In this document: positions 8,627 through 16,654 of the stretch, piece after piece
Position numbering within the stretch: the stretch's first letter is position 1
How the letters are laid out: each line of letters starts with the position of its first letter
DNA from: an uncultured delta proteobacterium
Lineage (GTDB): Bacteria; Bdellovibrionota_C; UBA2361; OMII01
Assembly (NCBI GenBank): GCA_903920005.1
Contig: CAIXKI010000077.1
Span: 1-35,368, forward strand
Reading direction: 5' to 3'
Length of the DNA stretch: 35,368 nt
Translations under genes and position numbers: made by a program
The notes under the pieces: model-generated
Told to the model about the DNA's origin: nothing
What the model saw: only the letters and a program-made list of their open reading frames with translations
Databases searched by the model: none

Positions 8627-9232
8627 CTAGCAACCACTATCCTCTATCTTCACTTTATCAGCGAAAACTTCAGAACCGCCCGCATGGCCTTCAATCTCTA
8701 TACAAAGGCCGATACGCAGGTCGTCCTTCGAGAAACCAACCCCCCGAAACACGGTGTTCTCCGTTACCGTAAAGGCTTGGCCTCCGACAGTTATAATCGG
8801 ATCGACGAAAGATGTGATGCGCGCTCGAGCCGCGACCTCCACTCCGTCCTCCCTGCTGCTGCTCCCCCCTCCTGAACTACTCCCTCCCGAACTATTCCCC
8901 CCTGAACTACTCCCACCATCGTCACGACGTCGTTCAGAACGGTCCATTGAATCATCAATTCCATCATCATCAGAATCCGAATCACACCGACTACTGCCAA
9001 GGCTCCCCTCGATAATGTCAGAAACTCCATCGCTATCCGAATCCTTTGACCGAAAGCTCTTCTTGAGTTTGACACGGTCCTCAAGGGAAAGAACTTTAAC
9101 TCTCCGAGAAAGCTCAGCCTCATCTCGCTTCACTCGTTCGGCGGCTTGCTTAGCGGTTGTATACCGCCGATCCGCATAGGCAGATGAGGCTGAGAGAAGG
9201 AGCAAAGGAAGTATAGTTGTTATGACTTTCAT
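8627..9232 (-). CDS. Secreted Asp-rich calcium-binding-type protein with DUF5666-like C-terminus
   Basis: From the ATG at 9232 the protein has about 201 residues and a clear Sec signal (MKVITTILPLLLLSASSAYA). A helical, charged stretch follows. Then come two Asp-rich loops of the thrombospondin type-3/EF-hand-like kind (DSDSDGVSDIIEG and DSDSDDDGIDD), which normally bind calcium. A Gly/Ser linker leads to a final domain of about 70 residues with the GQAFTVTENTVF type of strand pattern seen in DUF5666 proteins. A GTG at 9265 extends the frame by 11 residues. I prefer 9232 because it places the signal peptide at the very N-terminus and AGGA lies 11 bases upstream. It is probably periplasmic or surface-exposed; its role is unknown. 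Confidence 0.8.
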   Translation of the reverse strand: MKVITTILPLLLLSASSAYADRRYTTAKQAAERVKRDEAELSRRVKVLSLEDRVKLKKSFRSKDSDSDGVSDIIEGSLGSSRCDSDSDDDGIDDSMDRSERRRDDGGSSSGGNSSGGSSSGGGSSSREDGVEVAARARITSFVDPIITVGGQAFTVTENTVFRGVGFSKDDLRIGLCIEIEGHAGGSEVFADKVKIEDSGC

Positions 9233-9360
9233 AAATTGGAGCGTCCTGGACTGATATACGTTCACTTCTTAGACGGGAGTCGGTCTCATGATTCTTATAG
9301 AAGACCATAGTGATCATGATAGTCCTGGGTGCTCATCCTATACAGAAGCGCGATCACTAT

Positions 9361-9382
9361 TTGAGGAGGATTTGAGGAGGAA
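9361..9382 (+). repeat. Tandem direct repeat of TTGAGGAGGAT/A unit
   Basis: Two adjacent copies of an 11-base unit (TTGAGGAGGAT, then TTGAGGAGGAA) lie in the intergenic space. Each contains a perfect GAGGAGGA ribosome-binding-site-like core, but no open frame of note follows. It may be part of a small RNA or an anti-Shine-Dalgarno target site. Confidence 0.45.
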
Positions 9383-9414
9383 TAGGTAGAAGCTGCCGGG
9401 GACGGCCGACTAGG

Positions 9415-9446
9415 GCGTCAGTCCTTGAGGCCTGACGCTATTTTAT
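9415..9446 (+). terminator. Plus-strand intrinsic terminator without an upstream gene
   Basis: A perfect 7-bp stem (GCGTCAG/CTGACGC) with a 10-base loop is followed by TATTTTAT on the plus strand. The nearest plus-strand gene ends more than a kilobase upstream, past another terminator, so this may end a short untranslated RNA. Confidence 0.5.
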
Positions 9447-9493
9447 CCCCGCATAGTTGTGTCTGCTCGTGGAAAAGGGACGAGACTCGCGTA

Positions 9494-10207
9494 TCAACGA
9501 CGGGCGACTAACAAACAATAGTTAGCCGACCACTCTATGTTTCGGCCGCTACGCTCAATCGTTTCGCGGAAGGGTGAAAAGCTTAAATGTTGAATCTCCC
9601 AGGTCGCATAGAGCCTTTGCAACAACTCGCGGCATTCCTGGCTTGAGACTGCCGTGGTTATGAGCGGAACGAGACTTTGGTCTGTCTGACAATCTCGCTC
9701 TTTAAGATCGGTCGTAATACTCAGGCAGTTGAACCCACCTTTTCTTGTTCCTGTTTGCAGCGTGGCGATCCCTGCCTCAAAGCGCTCAGGAGCGAAGGCG
9801 TGTTCTAGAACCGACATCGCCATGATTGCGTCATACGCGCCATCCGGAATGTGAAACTCAGCCACGTTAGAGAGGATCGGATTGATGGCCCTCGATACAC
9901 CCTGCGCCAACGCGTTAGCCCGTAGCTTCTCAACAGCTACATCGATGATATCGACGCAATCAACGGTCGCAGTTCCATCCGCAAAAAGCCGGGCGAAGGG
10001 AATAGCGTTACGGCCGACCCCCGCGCCCAGGTCCAAGGCACGCACCCGCTCTTGGTTTGCTAGTAGCGCCCCGATCTCCATAATCCGACTGTTGGGCTTT
10101 TCAAGCCACGTACCTTGTTGAAAGAGGTCGTGCGTGAGGTAGTAGTCGGTATGAAACCGATCCGACTCCTCTTGAGCGTTCCGTGTTTGAATTTTCTGGT
10201 CTTTCAT
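9494..10207 (-). CDS. Class I SAM-dependent methyltransferase
   Basis: The product has the glycine-rich SAM-binding motif I (ALDLGAGVGRNAIPFA), an acidic motif II (VDCVDIIDVAVEKL), and a motif corresponding to post-II (YDAIMAMSVLEH), as in TehB/Methyltransf_25-type enzymes. The acceptor substrate cannot be read. The longest frame begins at 10300. However, that start would place the operon terminator at 10248-10278 inside the coding region, and its N-terminus is low in similarity to any fold. I therefore choose the ATG at 10207 (about 237 aa). It follows the pilin gene on the same strand but is separated from it by the terminator, so it probably has its own promoter and need not belong to the secretion system. 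Confidence 0.85.
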   Translation of the reverse strand: MKDQKIQTRNAQEESDRFHTDYYLTHDLFQQGTWLEKPNSRIMEIGALLANQERVRALDLGAGVGRNAIPFARLFADGTATVDCVDIIDVAVEKLRANALAQGVSRAINPILSNVAEFHIPDGAYDAIMAMSVLEHAFAPERFEAGIATLQTGTRKGGFNCLSITTDLKERDCQTDQSLVPLITTAVSSQECRELLQRLYATWEIQHLSFSPFRETIERSGRNIEWSANYCLLVARR

Positions 10208-10247
10208 AAAGTGGCTTGTATGGATTGAACAATCTCTTGCCGGCAAT

Positions 10248-10278
10248 AAAAAAGGCCGCTGGATCTCTCCAGCGGCCT
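10248..10278 (-). terminator. Strong intrinsic terminator at the end of the T4SS pilin gene
   Basis: On the minus strand a perfect 10-bp GC-rich stem (AGGCCGCTGG/CCAGCGGCCT, 6-base loop) is followed by six T residues, about 40 bases after the pilin stop codon. A smaller stem (CTCTCTT/AAGAGAG, 10288-10305) lies between the stop codon and this hairpin. Confidence 0.9.
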
Positions 10279-10319
10279 GGTCAACGCCTCTCTTTCGCAA
10301 GAGAGAATCTTCGGACCGG

Positions 10320-10715
10320 TTAGTCCTGGATCATTGTATCGTTGAAGAAGGTACCGATGAGCGAGCGGAGGATGAAGGATCCAACCGCTACGACCATCAA
10401 GCTCAATGCGGCTTTGTACTGACCGAACGCGGCACTCATGATAGCGCCTACACCCGATGCAGCCATGATCAACGCTCCGAACGAACCCTCAAGGTACGTC
10501 ATGATGGCGTTAACCGCATTCGCGATCTTCTGATCGTTATAGTTTGTGTTAGTGAATCCCGACTGAGCCACTACATCGGCCGATAGTCCCAACGCAAGGA
10601 GAGAGACACCAGCAATGAAGAGGGCAGTGCGAGCCTGAGCCTCTGTCGGAGCAACCTTAGCCGCAGCGATCTTCTGAGCAAGGGTTACGGAAGCGTTCTT
10701 AATCTTGGTAAACAT
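10320..10715 (-). CDS. TraA/VirB2-like T4SS pilin precursor
   Basis: This 131-aa protein has the architecture of conjugative pilins. A long basic leader with a hydrophobic core ends in a signal peptidase I site (VVA, cleavage after Ala50). It leaves a mature protein of about 81 residues with two membrane helices (roughly 77-95 and 101-122) joined by a short polar loop (AAFGQYKAA). TraA of F and VirB2 have this same layout: long leader, small mature subunit and two helices. Being last in the T4SS operon, with its own 320-base upstream region and a strong terminator right after it, fits a structural subunit made in high amounts. Sequence similarity to known pilins is low by eye, so the call rests on topology, size and context. 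Confidence 0.75.
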   Translation of the reverse strand: MFTKIKNASVTLAQKIAAAKVAPTEAQARTALFIAGVSLLALGLSADVVAQSGFTNTNYNDQKIANAVNAIMTYLEGSFGALIMAASGVGAIMSAAFGQYKAALSLMVVAVGSFILRSLIGTFFNDTMIQD

Positions 10716-11035
10716 ATACTTAATCCAAAAATTACTCGTTTCTACTTAACAGCTACGTTTAATCGACGTGACACGCACGTCCCAGTTTCATGAAGGTTAT
10801 AGCAACATTCCCAAAATGTGTTGCTTAGCAAAGCCATCCAAAACCTCAAAAAACCTTGTAAATGATAGAGGTTAGGGGCGGAAAAAATATTTATAAGACT
10901 CTAGAGGGGGCCATCTCGAGTTACTCGGGTAGGTATGACCAGGAACACGTAAGAAATAGTCGTCGAGCAACTCCAGAACCTACATGGAGCTAGAAAAAGA
11001 CACCGAGCAAGGGGGGAGGAAGGGGACCGGGCAGG
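10716..11035 (-). promoter_or_regulatory. Likely promoter and structured leader region of the pilin gene
   Basis: This gene-free gap holds, on the minus strand, an extended -10 sequence (TGcTATAAC, with the hexamer at 10796-10801) and no good -35 box. An inverted repeat GCAACA/TGTTGC (10802-10824) and the palindrome TTGCTTAGCAA (10821-10831) overlap the region where a -35 would lie, and could be an operator. The predicted leader of about 73 bases contains a 6-bp hairpin GACGTG/CACGTC (10765-10781). No sequence was tested; this is pattern reading only. Confidence 0.4.
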
Positions 11036-11590
11036 TTACCCTTCGCCATGCGACGCGAGGCCGGGAAGGAAGTTCTCCGGGTCTGTGGGTTCACCGTTCT
11101 TACGAATCTCAAAATGAAGGTGTGGGCCAGTAGAGATGCCCGTGCTTCCGACGGTACCTATAATCTCTCCTGCTCGTACCCTTTGACCTGGCGAAACCTG
11201 CAGCGCGTTACAGTGTCCGTAGTGGCTGGTAATCCCGTCCGCATGCTGAATCACAACCAGCTTTCCATATCCGCCCAGGGGATCAGAGTACATGACTCTG
11301 CCACTCGCAACCGCCCGAATAGGAGCGTCAACGGGCGCTGCGAGATCAACGCCGTGATGGTGCTTCCGCACTCGCTTCATCGGGTGCTTCCGCATTCCAT
11401 AATCGCTCGACATACGCGGGCCCATCACCGGATACACGAACGGGAGAAGCGCTTGGCGATCCTTAATCATAGTGGCCTGCAAAGGAATCGCATAGGCGCA
11501 TCTTGCCGACAAAGCCACGTAACCGAAAAGCATGAAAGCCCCTAGAAGGGCTCCCGTATATCCTTTCGTGTGCGACTTGTTCGAAAACAT
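11036..11590 (-). CDS. M23 (LytM-type) peptidoglycan endopeptidase of the T4SS operon
   Basis: A 184-aa exported metallopeptidase with a signal peptide ending near residue 34. The zinc ligands and active-site motifs of M23 are complete: HxxxD (His78, Asp82), the SHYGH segment with His123, and HLH (His157, His159). These enzymes cleave peptide cross-bridges in peptidoglycan. In most T4SSs the cell wall is opened by a lytic transglycosylase (VirB1 type), so an M23 enzyme here probably does that job, which is an inference from its position. It follows the SH3/coiled-coil gene by four bases, and AGGAG lies directly before the ATG. No regulatory LysM or coiled-coil domain is attached. Confidence 0.93.
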   Translation of the reverse strand: MFSNKSHTKGYTGALLGAFMLFGYVALSARCAYAIPLQATMIKDRQALLPFVYPVMGPRMSSDYGMRKHPMKRVRKHHHGVDLAAPVDAPIRAVASGRVMYSDPLGGYGKLVVIQHADGITSHYGHCNALQVSPGQRVRAGEIIGTVGSTGISTGPHLHFEIRKNGEPTDPENFLPGLASHGEG

Positions 11591-11594
11591 ACTC

Positions 11595-12617
11595 CTACTT
11601 TCCGCCGGTCATAGATTGAATTCTTTGAAAGGCGGCGTCCTCAACCGAACTTGAGAAGCCCTTGACCCGCACGGCGCTGGAATTGTCCGCAACACTGGCT
11701 GAGCCCCCGAAAGTAACGAGCGCGGAATGGACCCATGCGCGTTGTCCATTCGGAGCAAAAACGCGGTACCACTCTCCCTTACGGGCCTCTACAGCTAACC
11801 GAGCACCTCTCCCCACCTGCATAAGCGGGGAATGCTCCTTACCTGGACCAACTCGGAGGTCTGCCTTCGCCACCGAAACCGTCGCTATCTGAAGATCCGC
11901 GGAGGGAAGGGGTTCAGTCACAGCGACTGGGGACTTCGTCACCGAGGTCGTCTCAACCTTTGCGGTCGAAACACCCTGGTCAGTTGTCGGATACCGACGA
12001 AGTGCCGCGCGTGCTCGTGGATCATTAATTGAGGAGATCCTACTTAACTCGACCTCAGCCGAAGCTAGCTGTCCGCGTACCAACTCAAGCTCTCGCTCAA
12101 GAGCCAAGACCCTCTCGGCTTTAATCGCAACATCTCTCTTGAGGCTATTGTTCTCAGTTGAAAGCTTGGCGACTACTGGATCCGCTGGGCGAGGCTTCGA
12201 CTGAGCCGGCGCCGTAACAACAGCCGCAGCCTTCGGCTCTTCCATTTTTCCTTCAGGGGCCTTTACTTCAGTCGGTACTACGGGAAGAGCTGGCTTAATC
12301 TCTTGTCCGACCGGAAGATCCGCTTTCGCCACCTCTACCTTTGGCTTCGCTAGCTTCTTTGCGACCTTCGCAGGGGCAACATTATTATCGAACGCTCCTA
12401 TGGCACGAGCTGAGATCCCTTCAAGGATGGCCCGCTCAGTATCAACGAGCTCCTGATGTCGAACATCTTCGCTTTGAGGAGCCGGTTGCGAGACCGGAAG
12501 AACATCCAAAGTAGGCTCGGCTTGGGCTTCCAACGGTAGGATCCCCGCAAGGAGGACCGTGCCGAGGACGGCGACATTTAGAACGTATTCTTGTCTGAGC
12601 TTGAGTACACGTATCAT
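11595..12617 (-). CDS. Periplasmic coiled-coil protein with C-terminal bacterial SH3 domain
   Basis: A 340-aa protein with a Sec signal (cleavage after the EAQA segment, about residue 33). An Ala/Pro/Lys/Val-rich, probably extended region spans about 55-145. A heptad-rich coiled coil follows around 150-195, and a bacterial SH3-type domain at about 244-305 (KADLRVGPGKEHSPL...GEWYRV...GQRAWVHSALV). SH3b domains often bind peptidoglycan peptides. A protein that spans part of the periplasm and can touch the wall, four bases ahead of an M23 peptidase, suggests a scaffold or activator for wall opening, in the way EnvC-like factors work, but this is inference. A 107-base gap separates it from the gene upstream, so an internal promoter is possible. 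Confidence 0.75.
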   Translation of the reverse strand: MIRVLKLRQEYVLNVAVLGTVLLAGILPLEAQAEPTLDVLPVSQPAPQSEDVRHQELVDTERAILEGISARAIGAFDNNVAPAKVAKKLAKPKVEVAKADLPVGQEIKPALPVVPTEVKAPEGKMEEPKAAAVVTAPAQSKPRPADPVVAKLSTENNSLKRDVAIKAERVLALERELELVRGQLASAEVELSRISSINDPRARAALRRYPTTDQGVSTAKVETTSVTKSPVAVTEPLPSADLQIATVSVAKADLRVGPGKEHSPLMQVGRGARLAVEARKGEWYRVFAPNGQRAWVHSALVTFGGSASVADNSSAVRVKGFSSSVEDAAFQRIQSMTGGK

Positions 12618-12724
12618 GGCAACAACCCGCTAAAACAGGACCTGACCTACCCTTATCGGCGGCATCAGGGCTCTTGCATCAGCTAAAGTGTTTAATTTAG
12701 GTACGTATTTCTCGTAGAGCAGTG

Positions 12725-13099
12725 CTACTCGAGCCCTAGCGACCGCTTGATATCATTCAGTTTTTGGGGCTCTTCACCATCACTGCCCCTAGCATCCACC
12801 GGTTTTCGAGCCGCCGCAGGCCCTGGATCACCATCAAGAAGGTTTTCGACCGTTTGGTCGCCTATCATGGCAGCTCGCTTCTTAGAGCGAGCCCTATCGG
12901 CGAGGAATTGGGTCACCTCATCTTGAACGGGGGCTTGCTCAGCGGTATCCGCGCTCGCACGAGATACATTACGTGAGTCTTGCGATGAGCGGTTCGCGAA
13001 ACGAACCATGCCGATCAGTGCCGCAAACACTAATATCGCCCCGATTTGAAACTTACTTCGGAAGGGCGCGATAAAGTTTTGCGTGCTTATAAGGCTCAT
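12725..13099 (-). CDS. Small bitopic inner-membrane protein of the T4SS operon (TrbI-position)
   Basis: A 124-aa protein with one transmembrane helix at about residues 18-37 and a charged, probably disordered periplasmic tail. The short basic N-terminus predicts N-in topology. In F plasmids the gene after traC is trbI, which also encodes a roughly 128-aa single-pass inner-membrane protein. Here a small lipoprotein gene lies between, so similarity of position and topology is all I can claim. AGGA lies seven bases before the ATG. The end of the preceding lipoprotein gene is nine bases upstream. Confidence 0.65.
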   Translation of the reverse strand: MSLISTQNFIAPFRSKFQIGAILVFAALIGMVRFANRSSQDSRNVSRASADTAEQAPVQDEVTQFLADRARSKKRAAMIGDQTVENLLDGDPGPAAARKPVDARGSDGEEPQKLNDIKRSLGLE

Positions 13100-13108
13100 C
13101 AGAGGGTC

Positions 13109-13387
13109 CTATTTCTTTGGCTTCTTGTAATACTGCCATCGCCCCTGTCGGACTTCAACCACTTCCTCGTGAGCAGGTCGGTAGTAATGCCCCTCCGGAT
13201 CTAATCCTGGCGGAACCTCAACGACATCAACCATCGGCTCCTCCCACGAGTACTCGACGACTCCCGGAACGTTACGAACTTGATACTCAATCGTTGGTGG
13301 CGGAAGTGGCTCTGGCTCCTTGTGGCACCCAACCGCACCGATGCTGGCAAATGCGGCGATAATTCCCGCGGTACAATAGCTTCTCAT
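13109..13387 (-). CDS. Small lipoprotein in the T4SS operon
   Basis: From the ATG at 13387 this is a 92-aa protein with a short signal and a lipobox (AVG-Cys near residue 21), followed by a Pro/Glu-rich stretch and a Tyr/Trp-containing acidic-basic tail. A perfect AGGAGG lies eight bases before this ATG. An in-frame GTG two codons upstream is only two bases from the AGGAGG, so I prefer 13387. Small lipoproteins of this size (VirB7, TraV, TrbH) stabilise T4SS outer-membrane complexes, but no such similarity is visible here. The function is therefore unknown, with location in the outer membrane likely. Confidence 0.7.
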   Translation of the reverse strand: MRSYCTAGIIAAFASIGAVGCHKEPEPLPPPTIEYQVRNVPGVVEYSWEEPMVDVVEVPPGLDPEGHYYRPAHEEVVEVRQGRWQYYKKPKK

Positions 13388-13399
13388 ATGCACGTCCTC

Positions 13400-16141
13400 C
13401 TAGGCTCCCGAATCTCTGAATCCTGTGTCCATCATCTGGTTGATAGCGCCGCCAACGCCTCCGTCCTCGGCACCTTCATGGCGACCTCCGCCCATCAATC
13501 GATCTTGAAGATCCTTACTACCGTACGGCGCAAGGTTTACCACCTCTTCAAGTGCGCGGCTGAAATCGTCACTGTGACGCACAAGAATATCACTGAACAA
13601 TTGGTTATCGTCTCCGTTATTGGTGCTTACCCAATAGAAGGCTGGCTCAACCGGCAACACGAGTGCTCCTTCGCCGATATCAGAGAGCAGGTAGAACTGA
13701 GACTCCGCGCCCTTTACCGTCTTTAAGCGCATGATAACATCGGCCTGTTGAGGAGTAAGGTTGAAAGCCTCCGCTGTAAGGTGGAACTTATTAGGATCTT
13801 GGCGGAGGAATATCTTGTGCGCGCTGTTCTGCACGATAGCCTGCCCACCTGATCCAACGTAAAAGTCCTCTCCAGATTGGGAGGCCGCGATAACGATACC
13901 TTTTCGTTTACGATAGAGTCGAAAGGCGGTCTCGATCGTGTTCGCGTGGGTCTTACCGATAAGTTCGTGCGCCTCGTCGAACACGAGAACTTTACGAGTA
14001 TCGAGCTCGCTCGGATCGTTCATGACCGTATCCGCCCATACCATGGCGATCTTTAAGAACACGCGCTGAAGGTCTGGGTTTCTACTTAAAGCCTTCAGGT
14101 CGAAGACTATAAATCGCTCCTTTAATTTTAGAGATCCGGGACGGTCAAAGAATCTGGCGTAGGTTCCTTCGCCGTAATAATCAGCGATAAGAAGGGCGAT
14201 ACGTTGTCGGCGGCGCGCGCTATCCTCGTTCTCATCAACGCGTCGTGGCGCACGAAGTACCGCCACAACGTCGCTTAAGATAAACTCTCGACGCATCGGA
14301 CCGCTTCGATAGATTCGGTGGGCCTCGACGAGAGATTCGACCACACTACCACGCTCAAGACGATCGGGAAGATTCGCGCCCTCTGTCGCCATGTCGCTGA
14401 TAACATCGGCGCACATATCGAGGAGATCCTTGTAATCGTCGTTCGTGTTTTCAGGCGCGAGCGCGCCGAGACGGGCGAGGAAATTCATCGCCGGAGCGCG
14501 TGAAGGGGTCGCCTCGTATACCTTCCCACCAAAAAGTCGAGCGATCTTCTCGAATCCGCAAGGTTGTCCAACCATTCCCTTATCAAAGATGAAGGTGATC
14601 GGTTGACGCTCAAGAATTCGACCGTCGGACATCGTTGAGTAGTGCCCGCGATTGAGCATCGTAATGAGGTAGCACATGAGATAGCTCTTACCAGCTCCCG
14701 ATACTCCGCTGATAAGAACGTTCGGAGCGATATTAGAGTCGTAGAGATCGAATCCAACGAGTTCTCGGTTCCACAGGCTCGGCAGGAGCAACTGAGGCCC
14801 AGCGCTTCCGCGCCAGTTGCCCCAGAGAGGGAACATCCTGACCGCGCGCGAGCTCTGCATCACAGTGGTCCATCCCGCGCCATCAGTCCCTGGATCATAG
14901 GCACCCGGAAGGGAATTTATAAGCACGGCCATGTCTGATATCTCATGCACCATACCGCGCGCACCGTTCATTTGTGGGAAGGTCGCTACGGCCTCAGACG
15001 TAGCACGAATAGCTTCGTCCTCAGTCTGGCAAATAAAGGTCTGATGAACGCCCACTCGCACGATCTGCTCACGAGAGCTGTAGAGCTCCTGCCGAGCGTG
15101 ACGAATTGCCGAGATCTGGTGGATCACCTTCTGGTTCGATCGTCCACCGGGGGCGCGCTCACGCATACCAAGGGTGGAATCGAGTCTATCGAGACGTTCA
15201 AGTTGCTTCTCTCGTGGCTCCTTGGAGAACGTGACACTCAAAATATTCTCATATGGTGTTGATTGGAGCGGCGCTATCATCAGTGGCATGCAGCTCTTTG
15301 GCGGTTTCACCATTGATACAGAGCGATACACACGCCCATCTTTCTTGATTATTCCATCGGTCGGATGCTCTACGTGGGTTTCAGAGAGCTGATTGGCTAA
15401 CAGGTCGTCGCGATCGTACTCTGGAACGGGTATAGCAGTGCCTCGCCCTCGACGATGTTTACCTGGCTTAACGCTTCGTCGGTTAAGAATCGGGTAGAGG
15501 AGGTTGATGAGACGCTGCCCATCCACTCGTCGGGGATAGAATCCTAGATCCGCGAGTTTTGCTGCGGTACCATCCATGACCCCCTTAAATCGATTCGCAA
15601 ACGCAAGGTATTCTGAGTGTCGCTGCTCAGCGCCTAAGCCTACCGCGCCGTAGAGGAACAATTTCATCGCGCGAGCCATCTGAGCCGCGAGTCCCTTGCC
15701 CTCCCACGGAGGATCGTACCGAAAACACGCATACAAGCGCAGACGACGTGGACGCCGGTGAAGCGATCGGCTCTGGCTCGCCATACGAATCGAGCGAACC
15801 CAACGTTTCGTCATCCAACCAGCGGGACCGGTCAACGGATACGAGGACAAACAATTGCGCAGAAGGTCCTCAACGTCAAACGTGGTTACCCAGCAGAACT
15901 GTGCCGAATAGGTGTGATCGAGAGAATCGAGCATCTCCTGAACGCGCTCCGTAAGCTGGAACGCCTCCATATCAGACACCTTCGTGATCCACTTCGGTTG
16001 AAGTTCCCAGATAGACCACAGGGACGCGTCGGTGTGAATGAAGATATCGTGCTCGTCATCGTAACGAGCGAACGGCAAGAGCTTGTTGAAGAGCTCTTCA
16101 TCCTGAAACAACCTTTTTCTTGTTAACCTATTTATGCTCAT
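13400..16141 (-). CDS. traC: TraC/VirB4-type T4SS ATPase
   Basis: A 913-aa ATPase close in length to TraC of F (875 aa). The N-terminal TraC_F-type domain is recognisable: LLPFARYDDEHDIFIH near residue 21 aligns with the RLLPYRDYNQESGLFM segment of F TraC. The Walker A motif GVSGAGKS lies at about 478-486 and Walker B VLVFDEAHE at about 717-725. The segment GEGTYARFFDRPGS before Walker B matches the GTYGQYF region typical of this family. VirB4/TraC energises pilus biogenesis and substrate transfer at the inner membrane. It follows the DotD-like lipoprotein by six bases. This is the best marker that the envelope apparatus is of F type and not of Dot/Icm type, whose DotO differs in its N-terminus. 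Confidence 0.95.
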   Translation of the reverse strand: MSINRLTRKRLFQDEELFNKLLPFARYDDEHDIFIHTDASLWSIWELQPKWITKVSDMEAFQLTERVQEMLDSLDHTYSAQFCWVTTFDVEDLLRNCLSSYPLTGPAGWMTKRWVRSIRMASQSRSLHRRPRRLRLYACFRYDPPWEGKGLAAQMARAMKLFLYGAVGLGAEQRHSEYLAFANRFKGVMDGTAAKLADLGFYPRRVDGQRLINLLYPILNRRSVKPGKHRRGRGTAIPVPEYDRDDLLANQLSETHVEHPTDGIIKKDGRVYRSVSMVKPPKSCMPLMIAPLQSTPYENILSVTFSKEPREKQLERLDRLDSTLGMRERAPGGRSNQKVIHQISAIRHARQELYSSREQIVRVGVHQTFICQTEDEAIRATSEAVATFPQMNGARGMVHEISDMAVLINSLPGAYDPGTDGAGWTTVMQSSRAVRMFPLWGNWRGSAGPQLLLPSLWNRELVGFDLYDSNIAPNVLISGVSGAGKSYLMCYLITMLNRGHYSTMSDGRILERQPITFIFDKGMVGQPCGFEKIARLFGGKVYEATPSRAPAMNFLARLGALAPENTNDDYKDLLDMCADVISDMATEGANLPDRLERGSVVESLVEAHRIYRSGPMRREFILSDVVAVLRAPRRVDENEDSARRRQRIALLIADYYGEGTYARFFDRPGSLKLKERFIVFDLKALSRNPDLQRVFLKIAMVWADTVMNDPSELDTRKVLVFDEAHELIGKTHANTIETAFRLYRKRKGIVIAASQSGEDFYVGSGGQAIVQNSAHKIFLRQDPNKFHLTAEAFNLTPQQADVIMRLKTVKGAESQFYLLSDIGEGALVLPVEPAFYWVSTNNGDDNQLFSDILVRHSDDFSRALEEVVNLAPYGSKDLQDRLMGGGRHEGAEDGGVGGAINQMMDTGFRDSGA

Positions 16142-16147
16142 GAAAAC

Positions 16148-16654
16148 CTATTCGCTACTATATAAGGTCGGCTCCGTAACAGTTCGCACAAGGAATCGCA
16201 CCTCTTTGTTCTCGTGGTCGACAACAACTTTTATGCTCTCCTTATCCTGAATAATCTCGGCGAGCTCATCGATCGTGCCAAGGTTCTGAAAAGAAACCTT
16301 ACGGGTGGCGAGGGAAGGGGTCGTATACGAGGAATACCTAGCCATGGCGCCCAACACCCTAGCGGTTTCCTCTAGTGTCCCGTTCTTGATGGTCAACTGA
16401 TATACCGGTCGTAGGCTCGGAGCATTTTCATAGGTCGAAACACCACGCCCCTCCTCACTCTCACGGGCTGGCAACACCTCGGGAAGCTGAACCCACCTAG
16501 TTCTGGCGTACACCGGCGCTGGAGCCGATGTTTGATACGACGGCATAAAGAGAGTACGTGCGTTCTTACTCTCGGGCTCGTAGGGCTTCACCCCCTTCAC
16601 GCACCCGGCGAAGCACACTGTAATCAGCGCTAGTCCGAACCGAAACGAGCTCAT
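16148..16654 (-). CDS. DotD/secretin-N-domain-like outer-membrane lipoprotein
   Basis: This 168-aa product starts with a lipoprotein signal (lipobox FAG-Cys at about residue 18). A flexible Pro-rich linker leads to a C-terminal domain of about 75 residues starting near YQLTIKNGTLEETARVL. The alternation of strand, helix, strand, strand, helix, strand, with the pattern SFQNLGTIDELAEII and a final KEVRFLV strand, is that of an STN/secretin N-domain. DotD of type IVB systems is a lipoprotein with that fold. Its ATG at 16654 overlaps the TGA of the TraV-like gene (TGATG), so the two are translationally coupled. GGAGG lies ten bases upstream. The domain call is by pattern, not by search. Confidence 0.65.
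   Translation of the reverse strand: MSSFRFGLALITVCFAGCVKGVKPYEPESKNARTLFMPSYQTSAPAPVYARTRWVQLPEVLPARESEEGRGVSTYENAPSLRPVYQLTIKNGTLEETARVLGAMARYSSYTTPSLATRKVSFQNLGTIDELAEIIQDKESIKVVVDHENKEVRFLVRTVTEPTLYSSE

Noticed and set aside
8483-8875. Plus-strand frame of 130 codons
   Set aside because: It crosses the bidirectional terminator and lies antisense to the Asp-rich protein gene.
10208-10300. N-terminal extension of the methyltransferase to the start at 10300
   Set aside because: It would contain the strong terminator hairpin of the pilin gene; the ATG at 10207 gives a normal domain start.
13400-16141. Assigning the ATPase to type IVB DotO/IcmB
   Set aside because: Its N-terminal segment and the GTY..FF region before Walker B match F-type TraC better.
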